NCBI RefSeq assembly: GCF_024199985.1
Contig: NZ_JANARS010000003.1
Location: 310,001-374,000 of the forward strand
DNA: 64,000 nt
Origin: Nocardioides pinisoli
GTDB lineage: Bacteria > Actinomycetota > Actinomycetes > Propionibacteriales > Nocardioidaceae
Direction of reading: 5' to 3'
How positions within the stretch are numbered: position 1 is the stretch's first letter; every line of letters begins with the position of its first letter. This document shows, one piece after another, positions 7,666 through 16,760 of the stretch. The notes beneath the pieces are model-generated. The model worked only from the letters and a program-made list of their open reading frames with translations, was not told the origin of the DNA and searched no databases. A program made the translations under genes and the position numbers.

Positions 7666-9013
7666 GACCGCCCTGACCTCCGACCTCGCCGGCACCCACG
7701 ACGCCGCGCGGGCCTACGAGCTCGACCGCGCCCACGTCTTCCACTCCTGGTCGGCGCAGGCCGAGATCAGCCCGATGGTCGTCACCCGCGCCGAGGGCAG
7801 CCACGTCTGGGACGGCGACGGGAAGCGCTACCTCGACTTCTCCTCCCAGCTGGTCTTCACCAACCTCGGCCACCAGCACCCGCGCATCGTGGCCGCGATC
7901 AGGGAGCAGGCCGAGCACCTCTGCACGATCGCCCCGGCGATGGCCAACGGCACCCGCTCCGAGGCCGCCCGGCTGATCGCGAGCCACACCCCCGGCGACC
8001 TCGACCACGTCTTCTTCACCAACGGCGGCGCGGACGCCAACGAGCACGCCGTACGCATGGCGCGGCTGCACACGGGGCGCCACAAGGTGCTGACGACCTA
8101 CCGCAGCTATCACGGCGGCACCCACCTGGCGGTCAACATGACCGGGGACCCGCGCCGGTGGGCGAGCGACCACGGGTCGACCGGCACGGTGCACTTCTTC
8201 GGGCCGTTCCTCTACCGCAGCCCGTTCCACGCGACCACCGAGGCCGAGGAGTGCGAGCGCGCGCTGGCGCACCTCGAGCAGGTGGTCGCGCTGGAGGGCC
8301 CGGCGACGATCGCCGCGATCGTGCTCGAGGCGATCCCCGGCACCGCCGGGATCATGGTCCCGCCGCCCGGCTACCTCGCCGGCGTGCGTGAGATCTGCGA
8401 CCGGAACGGGATCGTGCTGGTCGCCGACGAGGTGATGTCCGGCTTCGGCCGCGCCGGACGGTGGTTCGCGGTCGAGCACAGCGACACCACCCCCGACCTG
8501 CTGACCTTCGCCAAGGGCGTCAACTCCGGCTACGTGCCGCTCGGCGGCGTCGCGATCAGCGACGAGATCCACGCGACCTTCGCGCACCGCGCCTACCCCG
8601 GCGGCCTCACCTACTCCGGCCACCCGCTCGCGTGCGCCGCGGCGGTGGCGACGATCCGCGCGATGGAGGACGACGACGTCGTCGCCCGTGCCGCCCGCCT
8701 CGGCGACGAGGTGCTCGGGCCGGGCCTGCGCGCGCTCGCGGAGCGGCACGAGTGGATCGGCGAGGTGCGGGGCACCGGCGCCTTCTGGGCCGTCGAGCTG
8801 GTCAGCGACCGGTCGACGCGCGCGCCGCTCGCGCCCTACGGCGGCTCCAGCCCGGAGATGGGCGCGATCGTGAAGGGGTGCCAGGAGCGCGGGATGCTGC
8901 CGTTCAGCAACTACAACCGCATCCACGTCGTGCCGCCGCTGACCACCACCGACGACGAGGCGCGCGAGGGCCTCGAGATCCTCGACGCGGCCCTGACGGC
9001 TGCGGCGGGGTGA
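7658..9013 (+). CDS. class III (omega) aminotransferase
   Basis: A 451-residue PLP-dependent class III aminotransferase. It has the cofactor motif VLVADEVMSGFGRAGRW and the Schiff-base lysine Lys286 in LLTFAKGVNSGY, plus the NGGADANE phosphate-binding region. Family members transfer terminal amino groups from beta-alanine, GABA, putrescine-type or taurine-type substrates to pyruvate or 2-oxoglutarate, giving semialdehydes. The downstream overlap with the FAD oxidase and the upstream overlap with mmsA show a translationally coupled operon in which it would supply the semialdehyde to MmsA. The exact substrate cannot be read from the sequence. Confidence 0.85.
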   Translation: MTETALTSDLAGTHDAARAYELDRAHVFHSWSAQAEISPMVVTRAEGSHVWDGDGKRYLDFSSQLVFTNLGHQHPRIVAAIREQAEHLCTIAPAMANGTRSEAARLIASHTPGDLDHVFFTNGGADANEHAVRMARLHTGRHKVLTTYRSYHGGTHLAVNMTGDPRRWASDHGSTGTVHFFGPFLYRSPFHATTEAEECERALAHLEQVVALEGPATIAAIVLEAIPGTAGIMVPPPGYLAGVREICDRNGIVLVADEVMSGFGRAGRWFAVEHSDTTPDLLTFAKGVNSGYVPLGGVAISDEIHATFAHRAYPGGLTYSGHPLACAAAVATIRAMEDDDVVARAARLGDEVLGPGLRALAERHEWIGEVRGTGAFWAVELVSDRSTRAPLAPYGGSSPEMGAIVKGCQERGMLPFSNYNRIHVVPPLTTTDDEAREGLEILDAALTAAAG

Positions 9014-10419
9014 CGGCCCACCTCACCGCCTACGAGCGGCACGCCCCCGACCCGCGGCTCGTCGCCGAGTCGCTGGCCGGGAGCGAGCCGGCGGTCTTCT
9101 GGCTCGACGACGTCGGCGCGGCAGCGGCGTACGACCCGCTCACCGCCTCGACGCGCGCCGACCTGACCGTGGTCGGCGGCGGCTACCTCGGGCTCTGGGC
9201 GGCCGTCCGCGCCAAGCGCCGCGACCCCGGCCGGCGGGTGGTGCTGCTGGAGGCGCAGACCGTCGGGTGGGCGGCGTCGGGCCGCAACGGCGGCTTCTGC
9301 GAGGCGTCGCTGACCCACGGCGAGGAGAACGGCCGGTCGCGCTGGCCCGAGGAGTACGACGTCCTCCACCGCCTCGGCGCCGACAACCTCGGCGCCTTCG
9401 AGGCCGACGTGCGCGAGCTCGGCGTGGCCTGCGAGTGGGAGCGCACCGGCGCGCTGTCGGTCGCGGTCGAGGACCACCAGGTCGACTGGCTGCGGACGTC
9501 CCGCCACTTCCTCGACGGCGAGCAGGTGCGCGCCGCGATCGACAGCCCGCTGTTCCTCGCCGGCGCCCTGGCGCCCGACACCACCGCGCTCGTCCACCCG
9601 GCGCGGCTCGCGCTCGGCCTGGCCCGGGCAGCGGCCGACCTCGGCGTCGAGGTCCACGAGCACTCGGCCGTCACCGGCCTGCGGCGCGAGGGCGGTGTCG
9701 TCGAGGTCGCCACAGACCGCGCGGTCGTGGTCTCGGACCACGTCGTGCTTGCCACCGGCGTCTTCCCGTCCCTGCTGCGACGCAACCGGCTGATGACGGT
9801 GCCGGTCTACGACTACGTGCTCGTCACGGAGCCGCTCACCGCCACGCAGCGGGCCTCCATCGGCTGGGCCGGGCGGCAGGGCCTCGGTGACCTCGCCAAC
9901 CAGTTCCACTACGCGCGCCTCACCGCCGACGACCGCGTGCTGTGGGGCGGGTACGACGCCGTCTACCCGACCGGCGGCCGGCTGCACGTGCGTCACGAGG
10001 ACCGGCCCGAGAGCCACGCGCGGCTCGCCTCGCACTTCCTCGCGACCTTCCCCCAGCTCGAGGGCATCCGGTTCACGCACCGCTGGGCCGGCGCCATCGA
10101 CACCTCCACCCAGTTCGCCGCGTTCTACGGCACGACGCACGGCGGCCGGGTCGCCCACGCCTCCGGCTTCACCGGGCTCGGGGTGGGCGCCACCCGCTTC
10201 GCCGCCGACGTCCTGCTCGACCTGCTCGCCGGGGAGCCGACCGAGCGCACCGGGCTGCGCATGGTGCGCGAGCGGCCGCTCCCCTTCCCGCCCGAGCCGC
10301 TCGCCTCGGCCGGCATCAACCTCACCCGCTGGTCCCTCGACCGCGCCGACCACCACGAGGGCCGGCGCAACGCCTTCCTGCGGGCGCTCGACCGCGCGGG
10401 GCTGGGTTTCGACTCGTAG
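9010..10419 (+). CDS. FAD-dependent amine/D-amino-acid oxidase (DadA/PuuB-like)
   Basis: A 469-residue FAD oxidoreductase of the DAO superfamily. The dinucleotide-binding motif is VVGGGYLGLWAA around residue 55, followed by the GWAASGRNGGFCEASL segment seen in gamma-glutamylputrescine oxidase-like enzymes, and ASGFTGLGVGATRFAAD near the C-terminus. It likely oxidises an amine to an aldehyde that feeds the two aldehyde dehydrogenases of the locus. The GTG start overlaps the aminotransferase stop (GTGA). No glutamylputrescine synthetase gene is visible, so a free diamine or an amino acid are also possible substrates. Confidence 0.8.
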   Translation: MTAHLTAYERHAPDPRLVAESLAGSEPAVFWLDDVGAAAAYDPLTASTRADLTVVGGGYLGLWAAVRAKRRDPGRRVVLLEAQTVGWAASGRNGGFCEASLTHGEENGRSRWPEEYDVLHRLGADNLGAFEADVRELGVACEWERTGALSVAVEDHQVDWLRTSRHFLDGEQVRAAIDSPLFLAGALAPDTTALVHPARLALGLARAAADLGVEVHEHSAVTGLRREGGVVEVATDRAVVVSDHVVLATGVFPSLLRRNRLMTVPVYDYVLVTEPLTATQRASIGWAGRQGLGDLANQFHYARLTADDRVLWGGYDAVYPTGGRLHVRHEDRPESHARLASHFLATFPQLEGIRFTHRWAGAIDTSTQFAAFYGTTHGGRVAHASGFTGLGVGATRFAADVLLDLLAGEPTERTGLRMVRERPLPFPPEPLASAGINLTRWSLDRADHHEGRRNAFLRALDRAGLGFDS

Positions 10420-10509
10420 GCGGTCGGACCGCGGACCGTACTTTCGGTCAGGACGAGACCGGCCATCGAGCCGATACGCACACGGCGCGATGTCGCGAGG
10501 GTGGGGTGC

Positions 10510-11409
10510 ATGATCACAGTCGAGTCCCTGACCCGGAGGTACGGCGGCTTCACCGCCGTCGACAACGTCTCCTTCACTGCCCGGCCCGGTCGCGTGACCG
10601 GGTTCCTCGGTCCGAACGGTGCCGGCAAGTCCACCACGATGCGGGTCGTGGTCGGTCTGACCGCCCCGACGTCCGGCGCCGCGACCATCGACGGGGTCCG
10701 GTTCGCCGACCTCCCCAACCCCGGCCTCGAGGTGGGCGTCCTGCTGGACGCCTCGGCCCAGCACGCCGGCCGCACCGGACGCGAGATCCTCACCGTCGCC
10801 TGCGAGACCATGGGCCTGCCCCGCTCCCGGGTCGACGAGATGCTCGAGCTGGTCAGCCTGACCCCCACCGAGGCCCAGCGCCGGGTCCGCGACTACTCCC
10901 TCGGGATGCGCCAACGCCTCGGCATCGCCACCGCGCTGCTCGGCGACCCGAGGGTGCTGATCCTCGACGAGCCCGCCAACGGGCTCGATCCCGCAGGGAT
11001 CCGGTGGATGCGCGACCTGCTGACGGGCTTCGCCGGCGCGGGCGGCACGGTGCTGCTGTCCTCACACCTGCTCCACGAGATCGAGGTCATCGCCGACGAC
11101 CTGGTCGTCATCGGCAACGGCAGGATCGTCGCGTCCGGCAGCAAGGAGGAGCTCCTGGCATCCGCCGGGACGCTCGCCCGCTCGTCGTCGCCGCGCGACC
11201 TCGCTCGCGCGCTCGACCAGGCCGGGATCCCCAGCACGCTCGCCAGGGACGGCTCGGTCCGCACGGAAGCCGATCCCGGTCGGGTCGGGGCGGTGGCCCT
11301 GAGCGCCGGCATCGCCCTCGTCGAGCTCCGGTCCTCCGAGGGCGCCGGGCTGGAAGACATGTTCTTGTCGCTCACTGCCGACACCCAGCGCGAAGGAGCC
11401 GCGGCATGA
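10510..11409 (+). CDS. ABC transporter ATP-binding protein
   Basis: A 299-residue ATPase of the DrrA/CcmA-like export class. Walker A GPNGAGKSTTM lies at about residues 34-44, signature YSLGMRQRL near 133, Walker B VLILDEPANGLDP near 150, then the switch His in LLSSHLLHEIE. A C-terminal extension of about 80 residues follows the ATPase core. ATG 10510 is preferred over GTG 10501 because it gives the standard MITVESLTRRYG start and has a G-rich site (GTGGGG) before it. It is coupled to the permease by an ATGA overlap. The cargo is unknown. Confidence 0.87.
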   Translation: MITVESLTRRYGGFTAVDNVSFTARPGRVTGFLGPNGAGKSTTMRVVVGLTAPTSGAATIDGVRFADLPNPGLEVGVLLDASAQHAGRTGREILTVACETMGLPRSRVDEMLELVSLTPTEAQRRVRDYSLGMRQRLGIATALLGDPRVLILDEPANGLDPAGIRWMRDLLTGFAGAGGTVLLSSHLLHEIEVIADDLVVIGNGRIVASGSKEELLASAGTLARSSSPRDLARALDQAGIPSTLARDGSVRTEADPGRVGAVALSAGIALVELRSSEGAGLEDMFLSLTADTQREGAAA

Positions 11410-12221
11410 CCGCCACGCTCGTCCCTCCGGACCCCACCACCGGAGCCGCACCGGCCCGACGGACCGCTCGCCGCATCCCGACCACCCGGCTGGTCAAGGT
11501 CGAGCTGCGCAAGATGTTCGACACCCGCTCGGGCTTCTGGATGCTCGTCAGCATCGGCATCCTGTCGCCCATCTCGGCCGGGTCGCTCCTCGTCCTCGGC
11601 CTCGACGGCGACGTGACGTACCAGAACTTCGTGAGGGCGAGCGGCTTCCCGATGTCGGTGATCCTGCCGATCATCGCGATCCTGGCCGTCACGAACGAGT
11701 GGAGCCAGCGGAGTGGGCTCACGACGTTCACCCTGGTGCCGAACCGCGGCCGCGTGATCGGCGCCAAGGCGGTCGCGACCCTCCTGGTCGGCCTGGCTGC
11801 CGTCTCGGTCGCCTTCGCGGTGGGCGCCGTGGGCAACGTGGCCGGCTCCGCACTCGCCGGCGTCGACACCGTGTGGGACGTCTCGTGGTCGATGGCGCCC
11901 CAGATCATGCTCTACAACCTGATCGGCATGGCCTTCGGCTTCACCCTCGGCGTGGCGCTGAGGGCCTCGGCCGCGGCGATCGTCGGCTACTTCGTGGCCT
12001 CGCTGGTGGTGCCCGGCATCCTCGAGCTGCTCGCGTTGGTGCGGGAGTGGTTCCGGGACCTGCAGCCGTGGATCGACTGGAACTACACCCAGGTGGCGCT
12101 CCTGGAGGGCACCACGGACACCGGTGAGGAGTGGGCGATGCTCGCCTCGACCACGACGATCTGGATCGTCTTCCCCCTCGCCGTCGGGCTCCTCTTCCTG
12201 CGCCGGTCCGAGGTCAAGTAG
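11406..12221 (+). CDS. ABC-2 type transporter permease
   Basis: A 271-residue integral membrane protein with about six hydrophobic segments. It opens with a basic cytoplasmic stretch (TTRLVKVELRKMFDTRSGFW), the usual beginning of ABC-2 permeases paired with DrrA-like ATPases. The start overlaps the ATPase stop by 4 bp, so the two are co-translated and almost certainly form one transporter. NEWSQRSGLTTF resembles the cytoplasmic loop that contacts the ATPase in this group. No further gene follows on this strand; the next gene is convergent. Confidence 0.83.
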   Translation: MTATLVPPDPTTGAAPARRTARRIPTTRLVKVELRKMFDTRSGFWMLVSIGILSPISAGSLLVLGLDGDVTYQNFVRASGFPMSVILPIIAILAVTNEWSQRSGLTTFTLVPNRGRVIGAKAVATLLVGLAAVSVAFAVGAVGNVAGSALAGVDTVWDVSWSMAPQIMLYNLIGMAFGFTLGVALRASAAAIVGYFVASLVVPGILELLALVREWFRDLQPWIDWNYTQVALLEGTTDTGEEWAMLASTTTIWIVFPLAVGLLFLRRSEVK

Positions 12222-12409
12222 TGGCGGTCTCGTAGCCCCGGGTCGCGACTCGTGTCACGCACGGCCGCCGTCGAACCTCGACCCGACCGGGTCTGCGTAC
12301 TCACGCACGCGCGCTCCGGGCTCGTTCGGGGTGGATCGGGGGGTGCGGTGTGGTCGTCGAGCGATGGACGACGCAACGGAAGCGACGGGCGATGGCCACC
12401 CCGAGCGAC

Positions 12410-12462
12410 TGGGGAACGATCCGCATGCCTTTCGGCGCGATCACGATGCGTTTGGTTCCCCA
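12410..12462. repeat. intergenic inverted repeat (GGGGAAC...GTTCCCC)
   Basis: An imperfect hairpin in the 272-bp gap between the convergent permease and fgd genes: outer arms TGGGGAAC / GTTCCCCA, inner arms CGCAT / ATGCG. It lies about 30 bp beyond the fgd stop and could serve as a bidirectional terminator or be a dispersed repeat. I see nothing else in the gap. Confidence 0.45.
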
Positions 12463-12493
12463 ACCGCGGGCCGGTGTCGCACCCAGGCAGGGA

Positions 12494-13504
12494 TCAGCGA
12501 CCCAGCTCGCGGATCGCAGGGAGCACGTCGGAGCCGAGGGCGGCGAGGAGCTGCTCCTGGTCGTGGCCGGGGCCGTGGAGGACGAGGTGGTCGAAGCCGG
12601 CGTCGACGTAGGGACGTACGGCGTCGACGACCTCGTCGGGCGTCGTGGCGACGATCCAGCGCGAGGCCACCTGCTCGATCGGCAGCCGGTCGGCGGCTGC
12701 GGCCATCTCGACGGGGTCGTGGAGCCGGTGCTTGTCCTCGGCGCTCAGCGACAGCGGCGCCCAGAAGCGGGTGTTCTCGAGCGCCTCCTCGCGCGTCGGC
12801 GCGTAGGACAGCTTGATCTCGATCATCCGGGCGAAGTCGCGCGGCGACCCGGACGCGGCGAGGCCCTCCTCGACGGCGGGGAGCAACCGGTCGGTGTAGA
12901 GGTCCATGCCCTTGCCGCTCGTGCAGATGAAGCCGTCGCCGACGCGACCGGCGTACTTGGCCATCTGCGGTCCGCCGGCGGCCACCCAGATAGGGACGCC
13001 GCCCTCGGGACGGTCGTAGATCGTGGCGTCGACGGTGCGGTAGTAGTCGCCGTCGAAGCTCACCCGCTCGCCGGCCCACAGCTCGCGCATCAGGCGTACG
13101 GCCTCGCGCAGCCGCGCCCAGCGCTCCTTGAAGTCGGGCCACTCCGGCAGACCGACCGAGATCTCGTTGAGCGCCTCGCCCGTGCCGACGCCGAGCACGA
13201 CGCGGCCCGGGTTGAGCAGGGCGAGCGTGGCGAGCTGCTGGGCGAGCACGGCGGGGTTGTAGCGGAAGGTCGGCGTCAGCACGCTGGTGCCGAGCACGAC
13301 GCGCTCGGTGCGCTCGCCGATGGCCGCGAGGGCGGCCAGCGCGTGCGGGGCGTGCCCGCCTTCATGGCGCCAGGGCTGGAGGTGGTCGCTGACCCAGACG
13401 CTGTCGAGGCCCACCTCCTCGGCCCGGGTGCCGAGCTCCACGAGGTCGCGGGGGCCGAACTGCTCGGCGGAGGCCTTGTAACCGACGGCGAGGGTGGGGG
13501 GCAC
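12494..13504 (-). CDS. fgd: F420-dependent glucose-6-phosphate dehydrogenase
   Basis: A 336-residue LLM-family protein that follows the known actinobacterial Fgd through its whole length: GYKASAEQF at the N-terminus, [53 protein letters not shown] and the C-terminal [12 protein letters not shown]. The enzyme oxidises glucose 6-phosphate to 6-phosphogluconolactone and reduces the deazaflavin F420, supplying F420H2 to cytoplasmic reductases. The length equals that of the mycobacterial enzyme, which supports GTG 13504 as the start. It lies 40 bp downstream of the sigma factor gene on the same strand. F420 users in this window include the LLM enzyme near 29 kb and possibly the PPOX protein near 37 kb. 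Confidence 0.92.
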   Translation of the reverse strand: MPPTLAVGYKASAEQFGPRDLVELGTRAEEVGLDSVWVSDHLQPWRHEGGHAPHALAALAAIGERTERVVLGTSVLTPTFRYNPAVLAQQLATLALLNPGRVVLGVGTGEALNEISVGLPEWPDFKERWARLREAVRLMRELWAGERVSFDGDYYRTVDATIYDRPEGGVPIWVAAGGPQMAKYAGRVGDGFICTSGKGMDLYTDRLLPAVEEGLAASGSPRDFARMIEIKLSYAPTREEALENTRFWAPLSLSAEDKHRLHDPVEMAAAADRLPIEQVASRWIVATTPDEVVDAVRPYVDAGFDHLVLHGPGHDQEQLLAALGSDVLPAIRELGR

Positions 13505-13544
13505 CGCGCCATCGTGGCACGGTGACCCCCAACCACCCGCAGGA

Positions 13545-14384
13545 TCAGGCGGCCGCCGTCCGCTCGCCGAGACCGGCCCGCAGGTCGGCCAGGATCCGCG
13601 TGAGGACACGCGACACCTGGGCCTGGGTGAGCCCGACCGCGTCGGCGATCTCCTGCTGTGTCTGCTCGTGGAAGTAGCGGAGCCGCACGATCCGCCGGTC
13701 ACGGGCCGTGAGGCCGCGCATCAGCGGGTCGAGCATGACCTTGGCCTCGGCCTGCGCCAGGGCCCGGTCCTCGTCGCCGAGCAGGTCGCCGAGCGCCGAC
13801 GAGCCGTCGGCCACCGGAGCGTCGAGCGAGGTGGGCGTGAAGCACCCGTCGGCGGCGAGCGCCTCCACCACGGCGGAGATGTCCTCCTCCAGGTGGGTGG
13901 CGACCTCGCTGGGCCGGGGCGACCGGCCGAGCTGTGCCTCGAGCTCCTCCTGCGCACTGGCGATGCGCGTCTGAAGGTCCTGGACGCGACGCGGCGGGCG
14001 CACCATCCAGCCCGAGTCACGGAAGTGCCGGCGCAGCTCACCACGGATGGTGGGCACGGCGAACGACAGGAAGTCGTGACCGGCGGCGGGGTCGAAACGT
14101 TGCGCGGCCTTGGTCAGGCCCAGCAGGGCGACCTGCTCCAGGTCGTCGAGGTCGATGCCTCGGTTGCGGTAGCGGGAGGCCATGCTGCGGGCAACGGCCG
14201 CATTGGTCTCGATGAGCTGACGAGTCAGGTCGTGGGCGTCGGCCTTGCGGCGGACGTCGCGGAGGTCGCAGACGATGGCGTCGGTGCGACGGGCGCGGGC
14301 CTTGCCCTCGAGGGGCAGGGCGGTTCGGAGCTGGGCGGGGATGTGCCCAGCGGGCAGTGCAGAGGCGATCGACATGGAATCCAC
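13545..14384 (-). CDS. SigB/SigF-family RNA polymerase sigma factor
   Basis: A 279-residue group 3 sigma factor. Region 2 ([16 protein letters not shown], then [20 protein letters not shown] and [19 protein letters not shown]) is diagnostic of the SigB/SigF/SigG line; region 3 and region 4 ([35 protein letters not shown]) follow. Such factors drive general-stress or developmental genes from GNNT/GTTT-N14-16-GGGTA promoters, and three matching sites occur in this window. No anti-sigma gene is adjacent. GTG 14384 is preferred over ATG 14375 because AGGAAG lies 6 nt upstream. The leader holds an inverted repeat just before this site. Confidence 0.9.
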   Translation of the reverse strand: MDSMSIASALPAGHIPAQLRTALPLEGKARARRTDAIVCDLRDVRRKADAHDLTRQLIETNAAVARSMASRYRNRGIDLDDLEQVALLGLTKAAQRFDPAAGHDFLSFAVPTIRGELRRHFRDSGWMVRPPRRVQDLQTRIASAQEELEAQLGRSPRPSEVATHLEEDISAVVEALAADGCFTPTSLDAPVADGSSALGDLLGDEDRALAQAEAKVMLDPLMRGLTARDRRIVRLRYFHEQTQQEIADAVGLTQAQVSRVLTRILADLRAGLGERTAAA

Positions 14385-14397
14385 GGCTCGCTTCCTG

Positions 14398-14444
14398 GGG
14401 TGTTGATGGCGTCGGCCGTGGTCTCCAGCTGACGATCAACACCC
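14398..14444 (-). promoter_or_regulatory. inverted repeat in the sigma factor leader
   Basis: Perfect 10-bp arms (GGGTGTTGAT / ATCAACACCC) are separated by 27 nt. On the minus strand the 3' arm ends just before the AGGAAG ribosome site of the sigma factor gene. It may be an mRNA hairpin that gates translation or a dyad operator. Confidence 0.5.
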
Positions 14445-14494
14445 ACAGTTGCATGGTCTAGCCCACCGCGACAGCCGCAAAGCGAACTCACCCG

Positions 14495-15466
14495 TCAGGA
14501 CGAGGCGCGCACCAAGGTCTGTCCAGGGTTCTCGCCGAAGACCTGGCGGTACTCCGCGGCGAACCGGCCGGGGTTGAAGAAACTGTAACGAGCTGCGGCG
14601 TCACCGACGGTGGGCACCGAGCCGTCGCGCAGGACCTGGTGGACCAGGTCGAGGCGGACCTGCCGGAGGTAGGCGTGCGGCGTGCAGTCGAGGTGGCGCC
14701 GGAAGGCGTACTGCAGGGCGCGCGGGGTGACGTGGCACTCCCGGGCGATGTCGGACATGGTCAGCTCGTCCGCGGCGCGGTCCTCGATGATCCGCTGCGC
14801 CAGCCGTACGACGGACTGGCTGGCGTCGCGCGCGTCACGCGCGGCCCCGCGCTCGTCGCCGACGATGTTGTTGGCGAAGGTGTGCAGGAGGCTGTGGGCG
14901 AGGAGCCGGGACGCGCCTGCCTGGCCCGCGGGATCGACGCCGTCCTGCGCCGGGGCGCCGAGCCGGTCGACGACGGCGCGCCACTGCGCGGCCGCGGCGG
15001 GCGAGCGCGGCACGAAGCTGTGGAACCTGAGGTCGTCGCTCGTCCTGTCGGGGTCGATGTCGGCGATGGCGGCGCTCAGCACCTCGAGCGACACGCCCGT
15101 GTTGCGCACGTCGTAGCCCGTGCCGCCCCCGGAGAACGGCATCCCCCATCCCGCCGCCAGGACGGTGTCCCCCTCGCGGGCGCGGTCGGTGATCGACCTC
15201 CGGGTGTACTCGATCTCGCCCTCCAGCACGTCGACGACCACGAGCACCGGCATGGCCTCGGCGTCGAAGCGGACGGGGTCGTCGATGCGCAGGCGGTCGA
15301 ACGACACGCCGCCGCGCTCGCGCCGCCGGTGGTGCACGGTCCCCATGTGACCGTCCAGACCCAGTGCGGTGCCGTAGGCCGAGTCCAGCCAGTGGCGCGC
15401 CTCGTCGCCGTCGCCCTCGAAGTCGAAGACGTCGGGTGTGCTGCGGCGGGAGCCCTGCTCCTCCAC
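14495..15466 (-). CDS. AraC family transcriptional regulator
   Basis: About 323 residues. A poorly conserved N-terminal sensor region is followed by a C-terminal double helix-turn-helix: ELTMSDIARECHVTPRALQYAFRRH and then VGDAAARYSFFNPGRFAAEYRQVFGENP (split here as the two HTHs). The FFNPGRF/YRQVFGENP end is the classic AraC/XylS signature. Two GTG codons are possible. GTG 15466 has GAGGAG at a 6-nt spacing, while GTG 15472 abuts that site, so 15466 is chosen. It is divergent from the ANTAR genes and may regulate them or the sigma region; the effector is unknown. Confidence 0.82.
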   Translation of the reverse strand: MEEQGSRRSTPDVFDFEGDGDEARHWLDSAYGTALGLDGHMGTVHHRRRERGGVSFDRLRIDDPVRFDAEAMPVLVVVDVLEGEIEYTRRSITDRAREGDTVLAAGWGMPFSGGGTGYDVRNTGVSLEVLSAAIADIDPDRTSDDLRFHSFVPRSPAAAAQWRAVVDRLGAPAQDGVDPAGQAGASRLLAHSLLHTFANNIVGDERGAARDARDASQSVVRLAQRIIEDRAADELTMSDIARECHVTPRALQYAFRRHLDCTPHAYLRQVRLDLVHQVLRDGSVPTVGDAAARYSFFNPGRFAAEYRQVFGENPGQTLVRASS

Positions 15467-15650
15467 CGGCACCTCCTCAAGGAGAGTGCGGAACGACCCG
15501 ACGTCTTGAGTCTCCTCGACTGTAGCCCAGTCACGGCCGTCCCGCCCATCGTGAGGTTTCGGGCCCCGCCTGTAGGGTGGGGTACTGCCTTAGTTGAACT
15601 AGTTGAACTCCGCCCTGTGTCCGCGGACCGACGTCATGCATGAGGTGACG

Positions 15651-15986
15651 ATGTCTGCCACACCCCTGAACCCGGGCGAGCCCACACCCCACGCCGATGC
15701 GCTGCGCGACGAGGTCGCCCAGCTGCACGAGGCCGTCAAGTCGCAGCGCGACATCGGCATGGCCATCGGCCTCATGTCCGCGCGCTTCAGCTGCAGCACC
15801 GATCAGGCCTGGCGCACGATGCTGCGCGTCTCGCAGGACAGCAACACCAAGGTCCGCACCGTCGCGCGGGTGCTCGTGGCGACCCACGACGGCACCGCCG
15901 ATCCGGAGGACCACCAGGCGCTGGCCAGGTTCGCCGGGCACCTTCCAGCCTCGGGCTGGCCGGGAGGTTCCACCGCTCAGGGATAA
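15651..15986 (+). CDS. ANTAR domain protein
   Basis: A 111-residue protein made mostly of an ANTAR domain: ALRDEVAQLHEAVKSQRDIG forms the coiled entry helix and IGMAIGLMSARFSCSTDQAWRTMLRVSQDSNTKV the three-helix RNA-binding bundle (two adjoining segments). ANTAR proteins bind paired RNA hairpins and cause antitermination. No sensor domain is attached, so its partner may be the GAF-ANTAR protein encoded 9 bp downstream. ATG 15651 has GAGGTG just upstream; the earlier ATG 15636 and TTG 15603 lack a good site. Confidence 0.72.
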   Translation: MSATPLNPGEPTPHADALRDEVAQLHEAVKSQRDIGMAIGLMSARFSCSTDQAWRTMLRVSQDSNTKVRTVARVLVATHDGTADPEDHQALARFAGHLPASGWPGGSTAQG

Positions 15987-15987
15987 T
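15982..15987 (+). promoter_or_regulatory. -10-like box (GATAAT) before the GAF-ANTAR gene
   Basis: GATAAT lies 8 nt before ATG 15996, inside the end of the preceding gene. No Shine-Dalgarno site precedes this ATG, so a separate leaderless transcript is possible besides readthrough from the upstream ANTAR gene. Confidence 0.3.
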
Positions 15988-15995
15988 CCAGCCCC

Positions 15996-16706
15996 ATGAA
16001 CATCGATGACGCCGCGCTGGCCGAGAGCCTGCGTCGGCTCTCCCAGCCGCGGGACGACGACGGCTCGATCACCTCGGCCCTCCAGGTCGTCGTCACCGCC
16101 TGCGTCGACCTCTTCGCCGTCGACGGTGCTGGCGTGCTCATCGCCGACGAGCAGGACATCCTGGTCTACGCCGCCGCCAGCGACGGGCCCGGGCGACTCC
16201 TCGAGCAGACCGAGGCGGAGGCCGGCGAGGGGCCGTGCACCGAGGCGTTCGTCCAGGGACGGGTGGTGACCAGCCGCGACGTCACCGCCGAGGCCGAGCG
16301 CTGGCCGACCCTGGCGCGGGCGATGGCCGAGCAACCGGTGCGCGCGGTGCTCGGCACGCCGGTGCTCCTCGGTGGCGTGCCCGTCGGCACCCTCGACGTC
16401 TACAGGAGCCGTCCCCACGACTGGGACGAGAGCGAGCAGGCCGCGCTGGGGCGCTACGCCGAGGTCATCTCCACCACGCTGGGCGCCGCCCTCCAGGCGC
16501 ACACCGCCGGCGAGCTCGCCCGACAGCTCCAGTACGCCCTCGACTACCGCGTGCTCATCGAGCGGGCCGTCGGCTTCCTGATGGCCAAGCACTCGCTCGA
16601 CGCGGTCGGCGCCTTCAACGCGCTCCGCACCGCTGCGCGCAGCCGTCGTACCAAGATCGGCGTCGTGTCGGAGCACGTCCTCGACACCGGCTCCCTGCCG
16701 GCCTGA
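15996..16706 (+). CDS. GAF and ANTAR domain-containing regulator
   Basis: A 236-residue protein. The GAF domain spans about residues 25-165 (VDGAGVLIADEQDILVYAA, then EAGEGPCTEAFVQGRVV, the typical core of ANTAR-linked GAF domains). An ANTAR domain follows at about 180-228 (RVLIERAVGFLMAKHSL). It is expected to sense a ligand or redox state and act on transcript elongation by RNA binding. It lies 9 bp behind the small ANTAR gene and is convergent with a second GAF-ANTAR gene; a strong hairpin separates the two. Confidence 0.82.
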   Translation: MNIDDAALAESLRRLSQPRDDDGSITSALQVVVTACVDLFAVDGAGVLIADEQDILVYAAASDGPGRLLEQTEAEAGEGPCTEAFVQGRVVTSRDVTAEAERWPTLARAMAEQPVRAVLGTPVLLGGVPVGTLDVYRSRPHDWDESEQAALGRYAEVISTTLGAALQAHTAGELARQLQYALDYRVLIERAVGFLMAKHSLDAVGAFNALRTAARSRRTKIGVVSEHVLDTGSLPA

Positions 16707-16719
16707 GGTCCTCGAGAGC

Positions 16720-16760
16720 CTGACGTCCCGGCCGGCCCCCTGTCGCCGGCGGGACGTCAG
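16720..16760. terminator. bidirectional terminator between two GAF-ANTAR genes
   Basis: Perfect 10-bp arms CTGACGTCCC / GGGACGTCAG with an additional inner GCCGGC stem. It covers the stop codon of the minus-strand gene and lies 14 bp after the plus-strand stop. This is a strong GC stem without a T tract. Confidence 0.7.

Noticed and set aside
15555..15585. GGTTT followed by GGGTAC before the first ANTAR gene, resembling a SigF promoter
   Set aside because: The spacer is 20 nt, too long for the 14-17 nt of SigB/SigF sites, and the start codon is 65 nt away.
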